Translations under genes and position numbers: made by a program
Part shown: piece after piece, positions 48,062 to 62,337 of the stretch
Position numbering within the stretch: the first letter of the stretch is position 1
Layout of the letters: every line of letters begins with the position of its first letter
The notes under the pieces: model-generated
The model's input: only the letters and a program-made list of their open reading frames with translations
Told to the model about the DNA's origin: nothing
The model's database searches: none
Assembly (NCBI GenBank): GCA_013399115.1
Contig: VXAA01001880.1
Coordinates: forward strand, 1-64,000
From: Anseranas semipalmata
Taxonomy: Eukaryota > Chordata > Aves > Anseriformes > Anseranatidae
Direction of reading: 5' to 3'
Length of the DNA: 64,000 bases

Positions 48062-48281
48062 TGGAAATTATGTTCTCAGCAAATACAGCAAAGATTGCAT
48101 AGAGACTTTACATTCTCATTTAAGTCATAGTAATGCAAATCAGGAACAATTCTGTGAAGCTCAGTGGAATAACACTGTTGGGAGTGAAATGAAAAGCAAG
48201 CTCCAAAACTCAGCTCTTGATCTCAGTTGCGACAGTACAGACCAACTGCTGGCAACTACACTGAAGGAACTGTGCATCTGA
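48062..48281 (+). other. Weak candidate terminal exon
   Basis: A long pyrimidine tract (48028-48056) ends in CATAG at 48061, a textbook 3' splice site. One frame is then open for about 73 codons to a TGA at 48279-48281. The predicted residues are mixed and polar (for example GNYVLSKYSKDCIETLHSHL), with no domain that I recognise. No clear AATAAA polyadenylation signal follows within a short distance, and no partner exon was found. It may be an lncRNA exon or chance. Confidence 0.15.
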
Positions 48282-49588
48282 ATCCTGTAGTCCACTTATT
48301 AAAATATTGATAGAAAATGAGTTCTATAAATAGAAACAGAATGGGAGGGATGTTGAAGGGCCATACCTAACGTACTATCCTTCCCATTCTTCCTCTTCCT
48401 TCAGCAGTATTGCAGAAGCTCCCGGAGTTCATCATGTTTATCTACAACATGGAAGCACTGGACTTTCTCAGGTAGACAGAAGCATCATGGCACCCGTCAC
48501 AAGAGAAATTTCTGAGCTCTTAAAAAAGCCTCCAGTAAAGAGGGGGAGGGGTTTTAAATAGGTCCAGTGTCTGAGCTAGCTTAGTTCAGACTTAGTTGAT
48601 GTATTGAGTAAACTGAGTAAGGCACTTCACTGCAGAGCGAAGAGAAAGTCTTAGCAACTTGCTGAAGGCTATGCATGACTTCCAGGAGCAAAGGTCTGGT
48701 TCTGCCATATCTCATACTGATGCTCTGGGGCTAATGGATTGTGCTTTGATACTGCAAATTCCCACATAGTCCAGTCAGGATTAGTTCACTTCACATGTTC
48801 CCAGGAAAAATGCTACAACAATTCTTCTGCTCTGAATTTTTGAATAGGGAGAAGGGAAAAAGTGAAGACATTCTGTCTTCTGTCATTGCAATTCACAGTT
48901 TTCCCCCCAAAAAACAAATACAAACAAACAAAAAACACACAAACAAAACTAAACAAACAACAACAACAACAAAGAAAGCTTAGCTCATAGTGAAATTTTT
49001 TATTTCATGCATAAATTCTAATTTTGCCTCTTTGCCATTCTCCTAAACCAAAATTGGAAATCTGGAATAGATAGCAGGCCTTATGAACATTTGCAGAACT
49101 GTACAAAGTAATGCAGGTTTACATGAGAAATCATAACATTAATTTTTCAAAATCTACCTTTCTTAGTTTAGCATTGTTCAGCTCAGTAGTGAATCTGCCC
49201 TGATATTCAGAGAAGTATACAATTTCCTGCATGCTACACCTTGAAATTGTAGATAATTCACATCAGAACGTGTTTTCTAAAGTAAGCAGAATAGTTTTGC
49301 TCCACTGCAGTTACTTACTAATTATATCTTGAAAGCTTTAAAGAAACTAACATATGATCTCTTTTTAATTTTCATAGCTGAAAATTAGAAAAAATAAATT
49401 TCAAAGTAGAACAATCACTAATATATTTTATTGTTTGTTTGTTTGAATAAGTACATAGTTTGTCATACCGTATTTCATTGCCAATTGAGTTTATGTCTAT
49501 TCAGAGTTTTGTTAAAGCATGAAGACAGTTGCATGTCATTTCTTGAAACTCTTTCACTGGAATATATTGCTACTGCCACATTCGGTAG
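48282..49588. other. Non-coding sequence with a CAAA-rich tract
   Basis: The main feature is the low-complexity stretch at 48907-48976. No exon or transposon was recognised. Confidence 0.55.
48907..48976. repeat. (CAAA)n/(CAA)n low-complexity tract
   Basis: About 70 bases of CAAA and CAA units with interruptions. Confidence 0.9.
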
Positions 49589-49609
49589 TAACCCTAACCC
49601 TAACCCTTA
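49589..49609 (-). repeat. Short interstitial telomeric repeat
   Basis: TAACCCTAACCCTAACCCT is just over three perfect copies of the vertebrate telomere unit (TTAGGG on the minus strand). It is far too short to be a chromosome end and lies in ordinary sequence. Such sites in vertebrates often mark places where telomerase added repeats during double-strand break repair. Confidence 0.9.
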
Positions 49610-52600
49610 CCTACTAGTTGGTTATTCTACTAATACCAGGACCTGAAATTTCTTTTCACCCATGAAGCAAGAATGTGTACACAAAGCAGTTGTGTAAGAC
49701 TGAAATTACATTTCAGTCCCAGTCAAAAAAGCCCCCACACCCTAGAAAAAAGCAAACAAAAAACAACAAAAACAACAAAAAAGAACTGAAGACGGTGGTT
49801 TAAATCCAGAATAAAAATGTTATTGAACAACTTTATTTTTTTTCGTTACTTCTCTCTTTGAATCTTTTATTTCTGTAACACAATGCCAGAACCCTGACTC
49901 AAACACCTGCGTAAATAACAGTTAACCCCTTAGCACCAGGCAAATGCTTCCCAATTAAATGCAATATTTGCTAATACTCTTCCAATTACATAGTAGCAGT
50001 GCTTTGTACCATCTTAGGTCTAACAGACCACTAGGAGCATCTGTACAGATATCCATTAAAATAAAGAAAGTCTAAAGATCTTATCTGTCTTGATTAAAAG
50101 GAAAATTCTGTAGTGGAATGGTTAACAGGTAATAGATTCATCTAAAAAGTTTACTTGTTACTTCCTATCCACTTCACTAAAATCCTTTCTTCCAATGTAA
50201 ATAAAGGATTCCCTTTATTGCAATCACACCTTTATTCATACTTTTAGCAAGATGCATTATGTGTATGCCTACCTTGCAAATCAGTGGCCATTAAGTATGT
50301 CATCTGGGAGAGATAGATATGCAGGGATACAGGTGAGGATGAGCAGCAGGCAAATTCCAATGTACCTATCCAAGAGTCCTCCCAAAACCCTTAGGCATCA
50401 ACTGCACTGCTCTTGATGGCAGTGAGTGATGCCTGAGTGGGAACCAGGCTATCCTCTACAGGGAGCCACACTGTGGAGAGTACAACACAAAAGCTGATCT
50501 GGCTGTTTGTGGCAAAACACCTGATCCGTGTTACATCCTCTTGCAGGGCCTGGCTAAAACCCATTAAAGGATTGATAATGCAGATGACACTCCACCCCTT
50601 ACTCCCCATCCCAAACTATAACTAACGCTTCTGGCATGAGCTGCTTTCCCACCCTTTGAGCATTTCTGAGATTTTGAAAAAATCTTTCCTTCTTGGGACA
50701 TAAACATCAACACATTTTTAAAATCTAGTATTTTTTTTTATTATTATTTTAAGTCACTGTCAGAAGAGCATAGATTTTTTACTTTAAAAATGTTAACTTG
50801 TAATATTTAAAAAGTTAAAGCTTTATTGTTGTTATTGTTTTTCCCAAATTGAAAAATAAATCAAAATCAAACCTTTCACATATCCAGATTAGGTATTATA
50901 GCTCAGTGTTGTGTCTTGGTCTGTAGTTAGTGGAGAAAACATCTTGAGTAAAGCATTCATTCCAGTTTTATACAGTTGAGTAATCTTCTCTTTGAAATGT
51001 CTATTTCTGTATCCTTTGTCAGTAACCAGAGCTTTGATGTGTAGCTTGGATTAGATGAAAAAAAAAAAAAAAAGTCTTCTGAAGTTTGAGGAGATTAATA
51101 AATCTAAGAGAATGAATTCTGTATTTATCTTTGTTGGATGGAAAACTTCATTTTGTAAGGCAAACTTTACCTAAAGAGTGTTTTGTTTTATTTTGTTTTG
51201 TTTTTAAATCTCTAATTTGAATTTAAAGTCCTAAAGGTTGATTGCAAAGACTGAACAAAAGAAATGCAATCACTCTAAAAGTAGATGTCTAAGAAAAAGA
51301 ATTGATTTATCAGAAAATGTCTCACTGCAAAGTTGCCTGGCATCATTTTGTATGTTCCCTGTTGAGCTCTAGGAAGTCACCTGGAAGCTTAAAACCAAGG
51401 CAGAAGACAGACCGCGGTTTTCTTTACCTATTTTTATCAAGTGAGAGAGGAAATATTTACAGAAGCTTGATAAACTAGAAGGAGTCTTGCTTCCTGAGCT
51501 GATAGAGAATCATAAGTAAACTACAAGAATTATTATGATTCTGCATTGTTTTATGTATATGGTCACTCTTGTACTTTAAGTTAAAGGGTAATGGCTTGAA
51601 ATTCTGTTCAGAGACTGCATACATGTATGCATACATCACCCATTTGCCCATCTGTTTTTATGTTTCTTTTACCTAATGGACTCTGGGAGAAGGTTTATTT
51701 AAGCTAAAACTGCAGCAGCATTAAAACCCACCATGCAAACTAGAGTGGTAGATGGAGAACTGGGCTGACATCTGAAGGTGTCTGAAGTCTCCAAAGGTCC
51801 AGACAGCCCTCAGCAGTCAGAGCTGTCAGATCTTGGGCAAGGCTTAGAGTCTACAAAAAACAACATGGCTAATTAATTCTGTCTTAAAAAACACAGTCAA
51901 ATACATGGGAAAATGATGGGGAAACCAAATAGCAGTAAGGACAGAAAAAAGGCTGATATTTGTAAAGATATAACAGCTATGACATTAATCTGATTGACTA
52001 GAATATTGTTCATAAATCAACTCCTATGTTATTTTTAAGTAGGTTTGTAGTTTTGTAGTTTTGTATTTCAATATTTCACTCTCTCCAAATATATCATGCA
52101 GAAAGACAACAATCCAGTCTGTCTGTGCTGGGAAGGAACCACCTTGTAGAATCTCAGGATTAGTTTCTTTGCTGTAAAACAGTTCACTGTAATGATTTTT
52201 TTTTTTTTTTGTCCTTGATTAATCAAATTCCAATAATGTGTTTGTATCAATTCTTTTGGGAAAAAATATATGTCCATCAAAAGCTTTGGGAATCCTTGGC
52301 GTTGCTGTTGGGATCAGACTTTTGACAAATCTGGGCAAAGGTTAGGGCAAGAACCTTTTTTCCTGACACATGATTTGCACTGCCCCTTAATCTACTGTCA
52401 TTTTCATTTTCTCATGTTCTATACTCAAGCCCAGTGGACTGGCTGATTATTCTCCCAAAGCATCTGATCATACAATACTATATACAATGATATATAGATA
52501 CAATACTATAAACTACAGTTTACAGCACAACCATGTGTTATCTTAAGCAGCTTAGACTATGGAAACTTTTGCAACATTGCATTTCATGACTCTCTTTGTT

Positions 52601-55600
52601 TCTTTAATGATTAAAAGCTTCACATTCTTCTCAATAGCCTCCCACAAAACTGTTCATTATCCTGTTTCTGAAATGTAGAATAAAGGTGGGATTTGACAAC
52701 ACTTCTCAAGATACAAGAATAAAAATCTCAAATTTGTTGGGCTATAGATACCTCTGTGTCTTTGGACTTCTTAGTTTACAGAAAACTGTAGCTAATTTTT
52801 GCAACTAATTTATGAATGTGGAGATATTGAAGAGATTTTTTGCTTGATTTTCTGATTTATTCTTTAATTTTCTCCAGTAACAACAATATATGTAGATCTG
52901 ATGTCTTCTAGAAAGACTTGTTCAGTAAATTTTGATACTTCTCCTCTCATTGTTGGTGATCCAAACCCAATAGTTTATAATAGGACTTCTCCAATACCTG
53001 CTGGTTAGGCGAATGAAATATATAAAATATATAAAACTTTTACAGATTCTATGTTAAATACCCACTATTTTGAATAAGGCATTAATATGCAGATTGGATC
53101 AAGCTGTCACATTCTGTTCTGCATATATTATGATACTCTATTTAAATTTGATTTAAGCACATAATGTAGTTTTCCTCTTGAAAGTGTAGCAGTGGACCCT
53201 TTAGGGATGAAGAAGGAAGATACTGTGAATCTAGTAAAGGTGGAAGCAGATGTAATCTGTACATTATGAGAAAAATAAAACTACAGAGATCTCAAAGAGT
53301 TTGAGATCAAACAACAGTTTAAAAAAATCAAGCTTATACTAATTCAGGATAAAATTAGAACAATAGAGCTTCTTTTAACTAATAGAGGCTGTTTCATTCT
53401 CAAATGTGTTTTGTGAGTGATCATCTGTTACATTTTTTTTGCCAGAATACACTAATTATAATTCTAGAAAAAAAAGTTTATTTCCTGAGATACCTTACTA
53501 GTTAGCTGGAGAATTGGGATTATTAAATTAATTACTGGGATTAATTAAATATTTAACTTTTGTCAAATGATAAGTACCCTCTAAATAGAGATTTCATTGG
53601 TTTTTAGTCTAAAGGATCATTGACTTCTGGTCCTTTCCCTGAGATAAACAAAACAGCAGCATCTTCCAGGGCAGGTTAGAATCTCCCCAAAAGATGCTGT
53701 GAGTTAGGGTGAAACCCAGTTTCCTTAACTTTTCTTTTCAAGTTCTACATGACAATAATCAGCTGAGAATAAAACCAGAGTAAAAACATTCATTCTCTGA
53801 AATAGATCAATATGGTATAATATATTATTCCATTTTAATACAGAAGGAAAAGTATCCTAATGGATGGTTTCCCCCACCTAATATGTATATTTTGTGTAAT
53901 TAAAGAAAAAAATATATGTTCAAGGATCTTTATTTTAAGAGAAGAAAATTTTCTGAAAATTGCTGTTATATAAAAATATAATTGCTGAAAAGCCATTGTT
54001 TCATCTTTTGAATTATGACACCTGTGATTTAATCTATATATCAAATACTGTCTAAAACAAATCATCTACCCTACTTTCCTCCCTTCAAAAGTGATTTTTT
54101 TTTCCTCAGCATTTTATAATTTTCCAGATTTTAATAACTAATAAACCCCAGTTAAACTATAGTTCCTTTGTCAATTTCATGCAGATATTTGTCAGCTACT
54201 GCATGCTTAGAGGAAGACACTGAACAAATCAGAAGTTTCAGAGCTCTCCTTGACTTTGTTTCTCTTACTTTTTGCCAGTGTAAATGTGCTAGATCAGCTT
54301 TAAGATATATTTGAAAAGTTGTCTGTTACTTCTACAAAGGAAGTTTAATTCTTTGAATACATGATCATTTCTGCAAATCCTAATTTCCTCCTGAATTAGA
54401 TTCCCACTTCATAATTCCATCTTTGATCCTTTGATCCTCCCAGAATTAGATATATTTCCTGGCAAAACGCAATGAGCTATTGCTTCCTGAACATAACTTT
54501 AGGTTATGTTGTTATTTTTTGTTTGTTTGCTTGTTTGTTTTATATATGTAGTAGGAACATGTTTTAGATCTTATTTTTTGTTGATTTTTAAAGCTTAAAC
54601 ATTTTGGGATGTGTTCCCAGATAATTGTTTAGAAAAAATATATATATTTGAGGTTATGAAACAATGTAACTCCTAAAAATTAGTACATGCAAATTAAGAC
54701 TTTTAACAGCTTTACACTTCTCAGATTCCCATCAAACACGATTTAGAGTGTTAAACCTTGTTGTAATGGATAAGAGATTCAGCCTTTCATTTTCATCTTC
54801 AGGTTTCCTCAAAGTGTAACCCTCTGATTAGTGAAACAGCCACCTCCTCTTTAGCTGTATCCTCCTATAAGGACATCTTACCCTCTTTCAATTTGCAAAT
54901 ATTGATTGGTACACAGAATTGCCTTGAATAGCAATAGTGTTCTTGAATATTCTCATCTTGACAACATACATTTTGGGTAATATTTACAAACCTGTTTATA
55001 ACTTAGATATCGTCTTCATGTAGTGATTGTCATAATCCACCTTGTCAGCTCACAGTACATTTATTATTAAGCCCTGTGCATGGATATTATAGCTCAGTTT
55101 TCCTATTCAGCATCCTAAAGACATAGTATGAAATTAACATAATGTAGATGAGAAGAGAGCTCAGTTACACAATGGGCTGTGTTGTTACTTTGTTTGGTAA
55201 TGGCTTGTTTTACAAAGGCAAACTTTCTCTGTTATGAAGAGACCACTTAATTCTTTTGAAAACCAGAACTACAAACCCAGATCCACTACCCTCCCAGTTT
55301 CGGTAGGAAACCACCACCTTTTGTAAAAATGTGCTACCCTACTCTTCTGTCTCGTGATTTAATGGTTCTCTAGATGAATGTCTGTTGTGTTTGCAGACAA
55401 CTCCTATTGTTCACACAAAGTGAGTCTGTCCCAAATGTGGGCTCCATGCATGTGTTGCAATTGATCTAAACACATGGAGTTGTTTATTGAATTTGTTGCT
55501 CATGCCCAGAACAATAGGCAATAGGTCAGACACAGAACACAAAATACAATTATATTTTTGCTTTTGGGTCTGTGAAAATTACATGGTCTGCAAAACATAT

Positions 55601-56171
55601 AAGTATGCCATGCTCAAATACTGTTGACCTTGATCTGGTACAGAACTCTAAAGCATTAAACACAACTGTTATAGTCCACAAAGACTAGGTGAGATCCTAA
55701 TTTCATTGAAGTTGATTTAAATATTGACTAAATATATTTCAGTGGGATCAGGATATTTCCTCAGCTCAGTGATTTCCAATTTTCTTGCCAGGAAAGACTG
55801 ACCAATCTACTTTTCACATAAAAGAGAATGTTTCTTGAAGAACCAGCGTGGAAAAAATGAGACCAGATCCACCAGTTTACTGATTTTGGAGGAAGGAAAA
55901 AACTTTTCTTTCAATTAGCCAACTACTGTGTCATAGACTGCCTGAGTAGAAATGCATTTTATCATTGCTATGACTTGCAATAGTGCCAATGAAGTCAACA
56001 GGACTTAGGCATGCACAATCAGTTCATCTCTAATGGTTAAGAATAATGTATAAATGAAATTACCTCTCCCAATATTTTATGAGACCACTTTCTGAATCCA
56101 GAGACAAATGCAGAACTGTTTGGACATTCCAGACTATAGCAAAGTAGCTATCAATTATAATTTGAAATTTG
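49610..56171. other. Non-coding sequence, no gene seen
   Basis: AT-rich throughout. Noted are a CAAA-type tract at 49755-49782, A or T runs near 51058-51073 and 52197-52210, and a small GATCCTTT duplication near 54424-54440. No gene, RNA or known transposon could be supported in this 6.5-kb stretch. Confidence 0.55.
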
Positions 56172-56255
56172 CACGTAAACAAATATAAAAGTTCTACTTA
56201 CCAACTGTAGTGCACACGTAAACAAATATAAAAGTTCTACTTACCAACTGTAGTG
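56172..56255 (+). repeat. 43-bp perfect tandem duplication
   Basis: 56172-56214 is followed immediately by a second copy at 56215-56255, identical over 41 bases. The lack of any difference in neutral-looking DNA suggests a recent event. Confidence 0.96.
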
Positions 56256-59200
56256 TGTTCTGTTTGAAAAACAAATGTTAATTTCACATAAATGTAATCA
56301 AAATTATGGAAACATAACTGGTCAAAAGGAAAAGAAAACTTTATAGTTCAATGATTTAGATAAAGTGTATTTTTCTTTTTAGCTGTCAGCAAAGCAAAGC
56401 TAATGCTTATAATAAGGTTAATGGGTAAATCAGTCCAAATTATTAGCAATGACCAGATCCCATTAGAAAAAGTGTTTCCAGAATTGGAAACTGCACTTAA
56501 AACACCAATTTATCCCTGTATTCCTTTTTCTTCTTCTTAAAACAAAATTGACAAACTGTTTACAGTGACTTGTTAAAATCTGTTTCTCAGCTTTTGCACC
56601 CTGAAAGTATTGAAAATTAAAACACTAAGGAATCCTTCCAAACCAAGGGAGCACTAAGGCTCCAGGCACAGAAGAAGCATGTGACCACAGACTGTGTTAC
56701 ATGGGCCTGTATCTGTTCCCTTTCATAAGTTATCAAATGTGGCTCAACCAAAGATAAAATAGCCAACATCCCACCCCACTCCCAAGTAAGCACCAGTGAC
56801 TGTCCATAGATGCATTATGGTTCAAAAAGATGGACTAGAGATTTTGGTCCACAGATGCTTGACATCAGAGGCAAAATATGAAATCAAAGCACCATACACT
56901 ACTGAATTACAACCACAAGAATCTGGAATAAATTTAATCATGTAGTGATGAGATTACATCATGGAACTAGCCTTAAATGGTAAATTCTCAGCCATGGGAT
57001 CTTAGCTCTAGGCTTCTGAAAAAATCAGCATTTTCATTTTTAATATGCTTTTTTTTAGGAGCAGTGAAGTAAATCACTGCTGCTGTCACTTAGCCTTTTA
57101 TCTGATGCTGCTTCTCTTGGCACTTTGTCCATGATTCATTTCCACATGTGGCATGTTCATTGTGAAAGGCAGATAGGTAATTATGAGACAAAGGTGTGGT
57201 GGAAGGTGTACCTGGAACAAGCAATCAACACCATTTTGCATTGAAAACTTTCACTGGCTGCAGTGGCTGCAAGTGACTACACATCCACTTTCAGTTCATA
57301 GATTCCTATGAGTAAAAACTCCCCTACATTTTCAAATGTGAGTGTACCCTGTGACCTGATTTTTTTTTTTTTTTTTATTTTTTCCCACATATTACTTTTG
57401 AAAATAAGCCCTTCTGATAAGGTCACTTGATGCTCAGCAGGTGATTGCAATTGTCCTAGACACACAATTCTGGTTTATGCTTACTGTAAACATTAAAAAA
57501 AAAAAAAAAAAAAAGTAAGAAAGCATGGAGAGATATCCATAGCAACTAAACATCTACTAGTTTCTAAATTATTCTGAAACATTGAATGCATTTAATGTTT
57601 ACTTAGGTGCCTAGGACCTCCATGCTTATCAACATCTATAATCTGTGCTAGACTCTGGTAAGTGTTGTGGTCTTTAGGAAATGTGATCACTGCTTTCAGA
57701 TGATGTATAAATGAAAATTCAACTCTTGAAACTATCTTCTTAAGTTATTCTTCCACAAAATAATAAGAAGAAAGACAGCAAAAACCTATGTATGTAGCAG
57801 AAACGTTGAAACACAAAGCCTATTCAATTAGTACAATTGAGTCAATTCTAATAAAGGGTATTAATTGGAGGGGTTTTTGAACACTGAACACAACAGGAAG
57901 TTCTTTACTCTAGGATTTCTATTGCTGCTAGAAAATATCTTTGTCTTTCTAAGAATAACCTTAAATAACTATTCTCCTTGTTTATGACATATTAACAGTA
58001 TTTGAGAAAGTAGGTTTTTAAAGCGTATAGTATAGATTATCAGAGCTGCCCATTCTGGACAGTTGCAGACACTTAGCTGACTAATTGAAGAGCAAGATTC
58101 AAATCCCCACTTAAATTTCTAGTTATGGATACTGAGGCTGTAGATTTTTAAACTACGAAGCAAACAAAACCAACCTTCCATTTATTAAATATGTGCATGC
58201 TTTTATTCATAGACTTAAGAACTAGAATAAAATGGAAATAACTAGTATGTGTAGCCACAGTGCTGGATATGATTATGAACAGTTTAAAAATAGATTAAAG
58301 TAGGGATACTGTAGAAAGTAATTTTAAAGGAGTTTGTATATCAAAATTCCAAAATGTGTTATATGGAAAGTGGAACTTCTTGGCAGGATCAAAAGTACAA
58401 ATCCCAAGGTCATCTAGAGCTAAGTGCTCTCTAAGTTAACCTGTTAGCAGCCAAAAACATAGCAGATGTCTAGCTAACTTCAGAAAGAGGGAAAGATTTT
58501 TGTTGATTATTTCTTTTGGCAAACTAACCAGTTCTTTAAGATAAAAAGAAGGATAGATACAAACGAAAGTATTTAAATTGTTGCTTGCATTTGACAATTT
58601 CCTTTTCATAGAATCAATTTAGCCTCCTGAAAAAAGTAGTCCTTCTGAGGAGGAAGCTATCAATAAAATTTGAAGTCCCTCATGTGAAATATAAAGGTCC
58701 ATACTGTCGTATTGATAAAAAGAATTATATTTTTAGTTTTTGTAAGTAAGTTGGCCAGATGTCCTTGAATTTAATTTATTAAAGTTAACGCTCCTGAGGT
58801 TGCTAAATAATTTATATAGGCATCACTGTAGAATTTTGCATTTGGTGACTTACTGAATCATTTTTTATTAATACAGAGCTTTTAATTAAATATTTAAAGC
58901 TTCACAACAGTACACAACTGCTTTAGGGAAAAAATGTAATCAATAAGTTTGGGATATCATATCAACAATCACTATACATCATGTTGCTAATTCATAGTCA
59001 CAGGCATTGCTGTCATTATTCTAATAAAATGTAGGTCCTTTCTAAATGGCATTAACACTAGAACTCATGGAATGTAGATGAACATGAATTCCAGTTTCTC
59101 TTCTTTAAAACAGAGTAGGTAAAAATCCTGTAATATTTTCTTTTCTAACACTACAGCTGTGTAGAAATCCCAGAAAAATAAACAGGAAATGTTCTTCTTA

Positions 59201-60107
59201 AGGAAGCACAAGCCCGTATTGTTTGGTTTTGGTTACTGTCTTGTTTTGTACTCTTGTTTTGTACCTGTTGCTCGCAGAAATGCTCTTATCGGCTAACATA
59301 ACTCTTTGTCAATGCTAAACACTCCACATTTAGAGCTTGATTGTGGAATTTTCTGAATTTTCAGAAGGCTAGGTTGTGTGGCTGCAGAAATAGAAAGAAG
59401 ATCAAAATTGGACTGTGAACAGAATGAATTTGGAATTTGAGCATATCTCTACTCAGAACTTTCTGGTTTGGTTTCAAAAAAGCCTGCCTTACTCTTCACC
59501 TTTACTGTAGGCAGACTTTTGTCTGTTATCAAATGGAAAACTGTCTTTGGTGCCTGTAAATTCCTGTATTTAACTGTAAGCAAAACTTAGAGGATAGAAA
59601 GATACTTTCAATATCAGTAACACTAACTGACCATATCAACAAGTTTATTATAAAGAATTGATGTACCTTAGAGTGAACTCAGACCGCTAGAGACAGAATG
59701 TTTGTCATGTACCTTTTAAATTGTTCAAAAATTTTGATTGATCAATATTTTAAGTGGTGGATTCAAAAACAGTTTATTAGTTATTTACTGTATTGAATGT
59801 AAAAATGTGATAATCTGTTAGGCTTGCTCAGAGTCTGTTTTTTTCTTTTAACCATGTTGTTTCACTTTAAACATCATGGCAATGCTAAATCTAAAAGCTA
59901 TATTGCTCCAAATCTTAAGGTCACACATGCCTGAACTTCCATTTCCAAAATATTCTACAAGTAAACGTAACAGTTGTATGTTATGCATTACCCAACCACT
60001 ATGCCTGTTGGTTTGGCTACATATTATAATGATGTTAGTGTGGATTTTCTCAAGAACCCTTAGCAACAACAACAACAAAAAATCTTCTTTTTGTACAGAG
60101 GTTTGCT

Positions 60108-60136
60108 TAGGAGTTTAGTTTCCATGGAAACTCCTA
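60108..60136. repeat. Palindrome GTTTCCATGGAAAC with an overlapping inverted repeat
   Basis: 60118-60131 is a perfect 14-bp palindrome resembling an RFX X-box (GTTNCC-ATGG-NAAC form), though T at position 4 departs from the usual purine. In addition, TAGGAGTTT (60108-60116) pairs with AAACTCCTA (60128-60136). Whether any factor binds is unknown. Confidence 0.6.
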
Positions 60137-62337
60137 GAAATAGCAATTTGATTCCAACCTTTACAAACCCAGTGTGAGCCTTTTTCATCTAGCCTTTTTT
60201 TGCTTTAATAAACTCATATTCTAACTAGTTAGAGTAACAGAAATCATGTCTATGTGGATTATTAATAGCTTATTAAAATAATCTCTTTATTTTTAGGCCA
60301 GAATGGAAAATAAATCTATCATTGTCCTTTTACTGCCAAATAATATAAAGCAACATCATTTAAAAGAATATTGTTTAAATTAACTGTCACTATAAACAGC
60401 TTCGATTGGAAAAGTTTTGTGTTGCATTTTAGCTCACTACTTGATAGGATATGAGTCATACACAAAAATTATATACCTAAATATTAGAACTATGAAAACA
60501 GCTACAGCTGGGAGGTGTAACTCCATCATGAATGAATGAGATAGTAAAAAAAACCTGTCCACTGTAAGGAAGCTTCTCAATGAAAACGCTGGTAAACAAG
60601 TCTNCTTGCTACACTTAACAGTGAATCAGTAAAACAAGATTTTGCTTTTCAGCTAGGAAATGACACTTTGTTTCTGTGTTATAAAGGAAATGTCCCTTTT
60701 GTTCTTTAATGTAAATTCCTCTTTAGGAATTCAAAATGGCTGGGGCACAGCCAGGATTTGGAGAAATAACTTTGCCAGGCTCAGAAGATGTGCATTGTTA
60801 CAAAAATAACCCAGGGGCCACCAAGGACTGTTTGTGGAGCCTGACTGACTTTCTGGGCTAGCCAGGTATTTGGGACTATTCATAAAAGGTTCTCTCAGAG
60901 AACCTAGCATTTGGAAGCTTAATACAGCTCATAGATACAGTCTCATGAAGTTATATAAACTTGAAATAACAGTATTTGTACAGGTATCTTAGAGCTATCA
61001 AGAAGCTCAATGTAAAATACATAAATGTAAAAATGTTAAATATTTTCTGACAAAAGTTGCTGTGAATATGCAAAATGTTTTTCTATACATAAAGGTGTCT
61101 TTACCTTGACATGACAAATCTGAAACTGAAGTTGTTCTTCAGTGGCTGGAACTGGTCCAACAACATTGCTCTGTGAGCGAGACCTGAGAATTCTGTGCTA
61201 CTGATGACTCTTAGAAGATGGGAATCAAGGAAATTATCTCTCTTAGTCTACAGGCTAGAGAGAACATGTTATGTTTAACATAGTCTGAGGTATGTCAAAA
61301 GTTTTGCATGATATATTCTATGCAGAACATGAAGTAGTTAACAAGAGAAGTTATATGAATATTAATCATGCTGATATTTCCTTTATCCAGGTAGAAAATT
61401 GGTTGCTTTTTTATGGATAATTTCAACTTTGCTATGGCTAAGAGGGTTGAATACGGATGAGATGGGAAGCACCTGTTTGGCATATCCATGTCTTTTAAAC
61501 ACAAAGATATATCATAACTCTTCATATAATGTGCATGGTCTTACTGCAGAAAGCAAGTGCCAGAGTGGGTTTCAATTTTTCTCAGCTGGAAACGTTCTCT
61601 CCTATTTGACAGAAACAATCAGTTACTCCTTTTGAATAGCAAAATGTCAGCATTTTTCATTTTAGCAACTGCTAATATCTTTCTCAGAGAACTTTCTAGA
61701 TGCTGATTCCATGCATTATCACTCTGATTTTGGTTCCATTAGAAGTAATGTTAAGAAGAATATTATACCGATGATAAAAGCCGGGCAAAACTGGACATTC
61801 TTATGCTCCTTGAATTCTTCATTCGGTGTTTATCTGTTGGCATCATTCAGAGAATGCTGCAGTTTCACAGGCAACAAACAAATCAAGAGCAACTGATGAT
61901 GGACTTGTTGTTTTGTAAAGAGGACTTGAATGGTTCATTCTGTAATCCCAGAAATGCATATGTGGTGGGTATCTACAAAAAGTCATTCATTACCTGTCAG
62001 CTGTAAGCACAGTTGTGATGGTTTATTTGACATAGAAAATAAAGGCATTTTGGACAGTTAGCAAATGTTGATATTTACAGATTATTATGCAGATTGCAAA
62101 TAATTTATTCATGGATTTTTCTCTTCTGTTATGTCATGCACAATCATAGGATTTTGAATCTTCATTATTGCTTCTTAACAGACTTTAGAATAACAGGATC
62201 TCTGCTAGGATTCTTTAAATACAGAATAGATACTTTCCTTATCAGATCTAGAATGTTGTATAGTGTAGGAAACAAATAGTAGCAACAGATTCCCATCCTC
62301 TCTGTTGAGTCTAGCCCTAGACCTCTAGTCTAGCCCT

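Noticed and set aside
49589..49609. Telomeric units considered as a chromosome end
   Set aside because: Only about three units, with ordinary sequence on both sides.
57360..57513. Poly(T) followed about 120 bases later by poly(A), considered as a retroposon bounded by tails
   Set aside because: The sequence between does not match a retroposon, and no target duplication is seen.
58090..58110. 'gattcaaatcccc', resembling a tRNA/SINE B box
   Set aside because: No A box at the right distance and no tRNA fold or SINE body.
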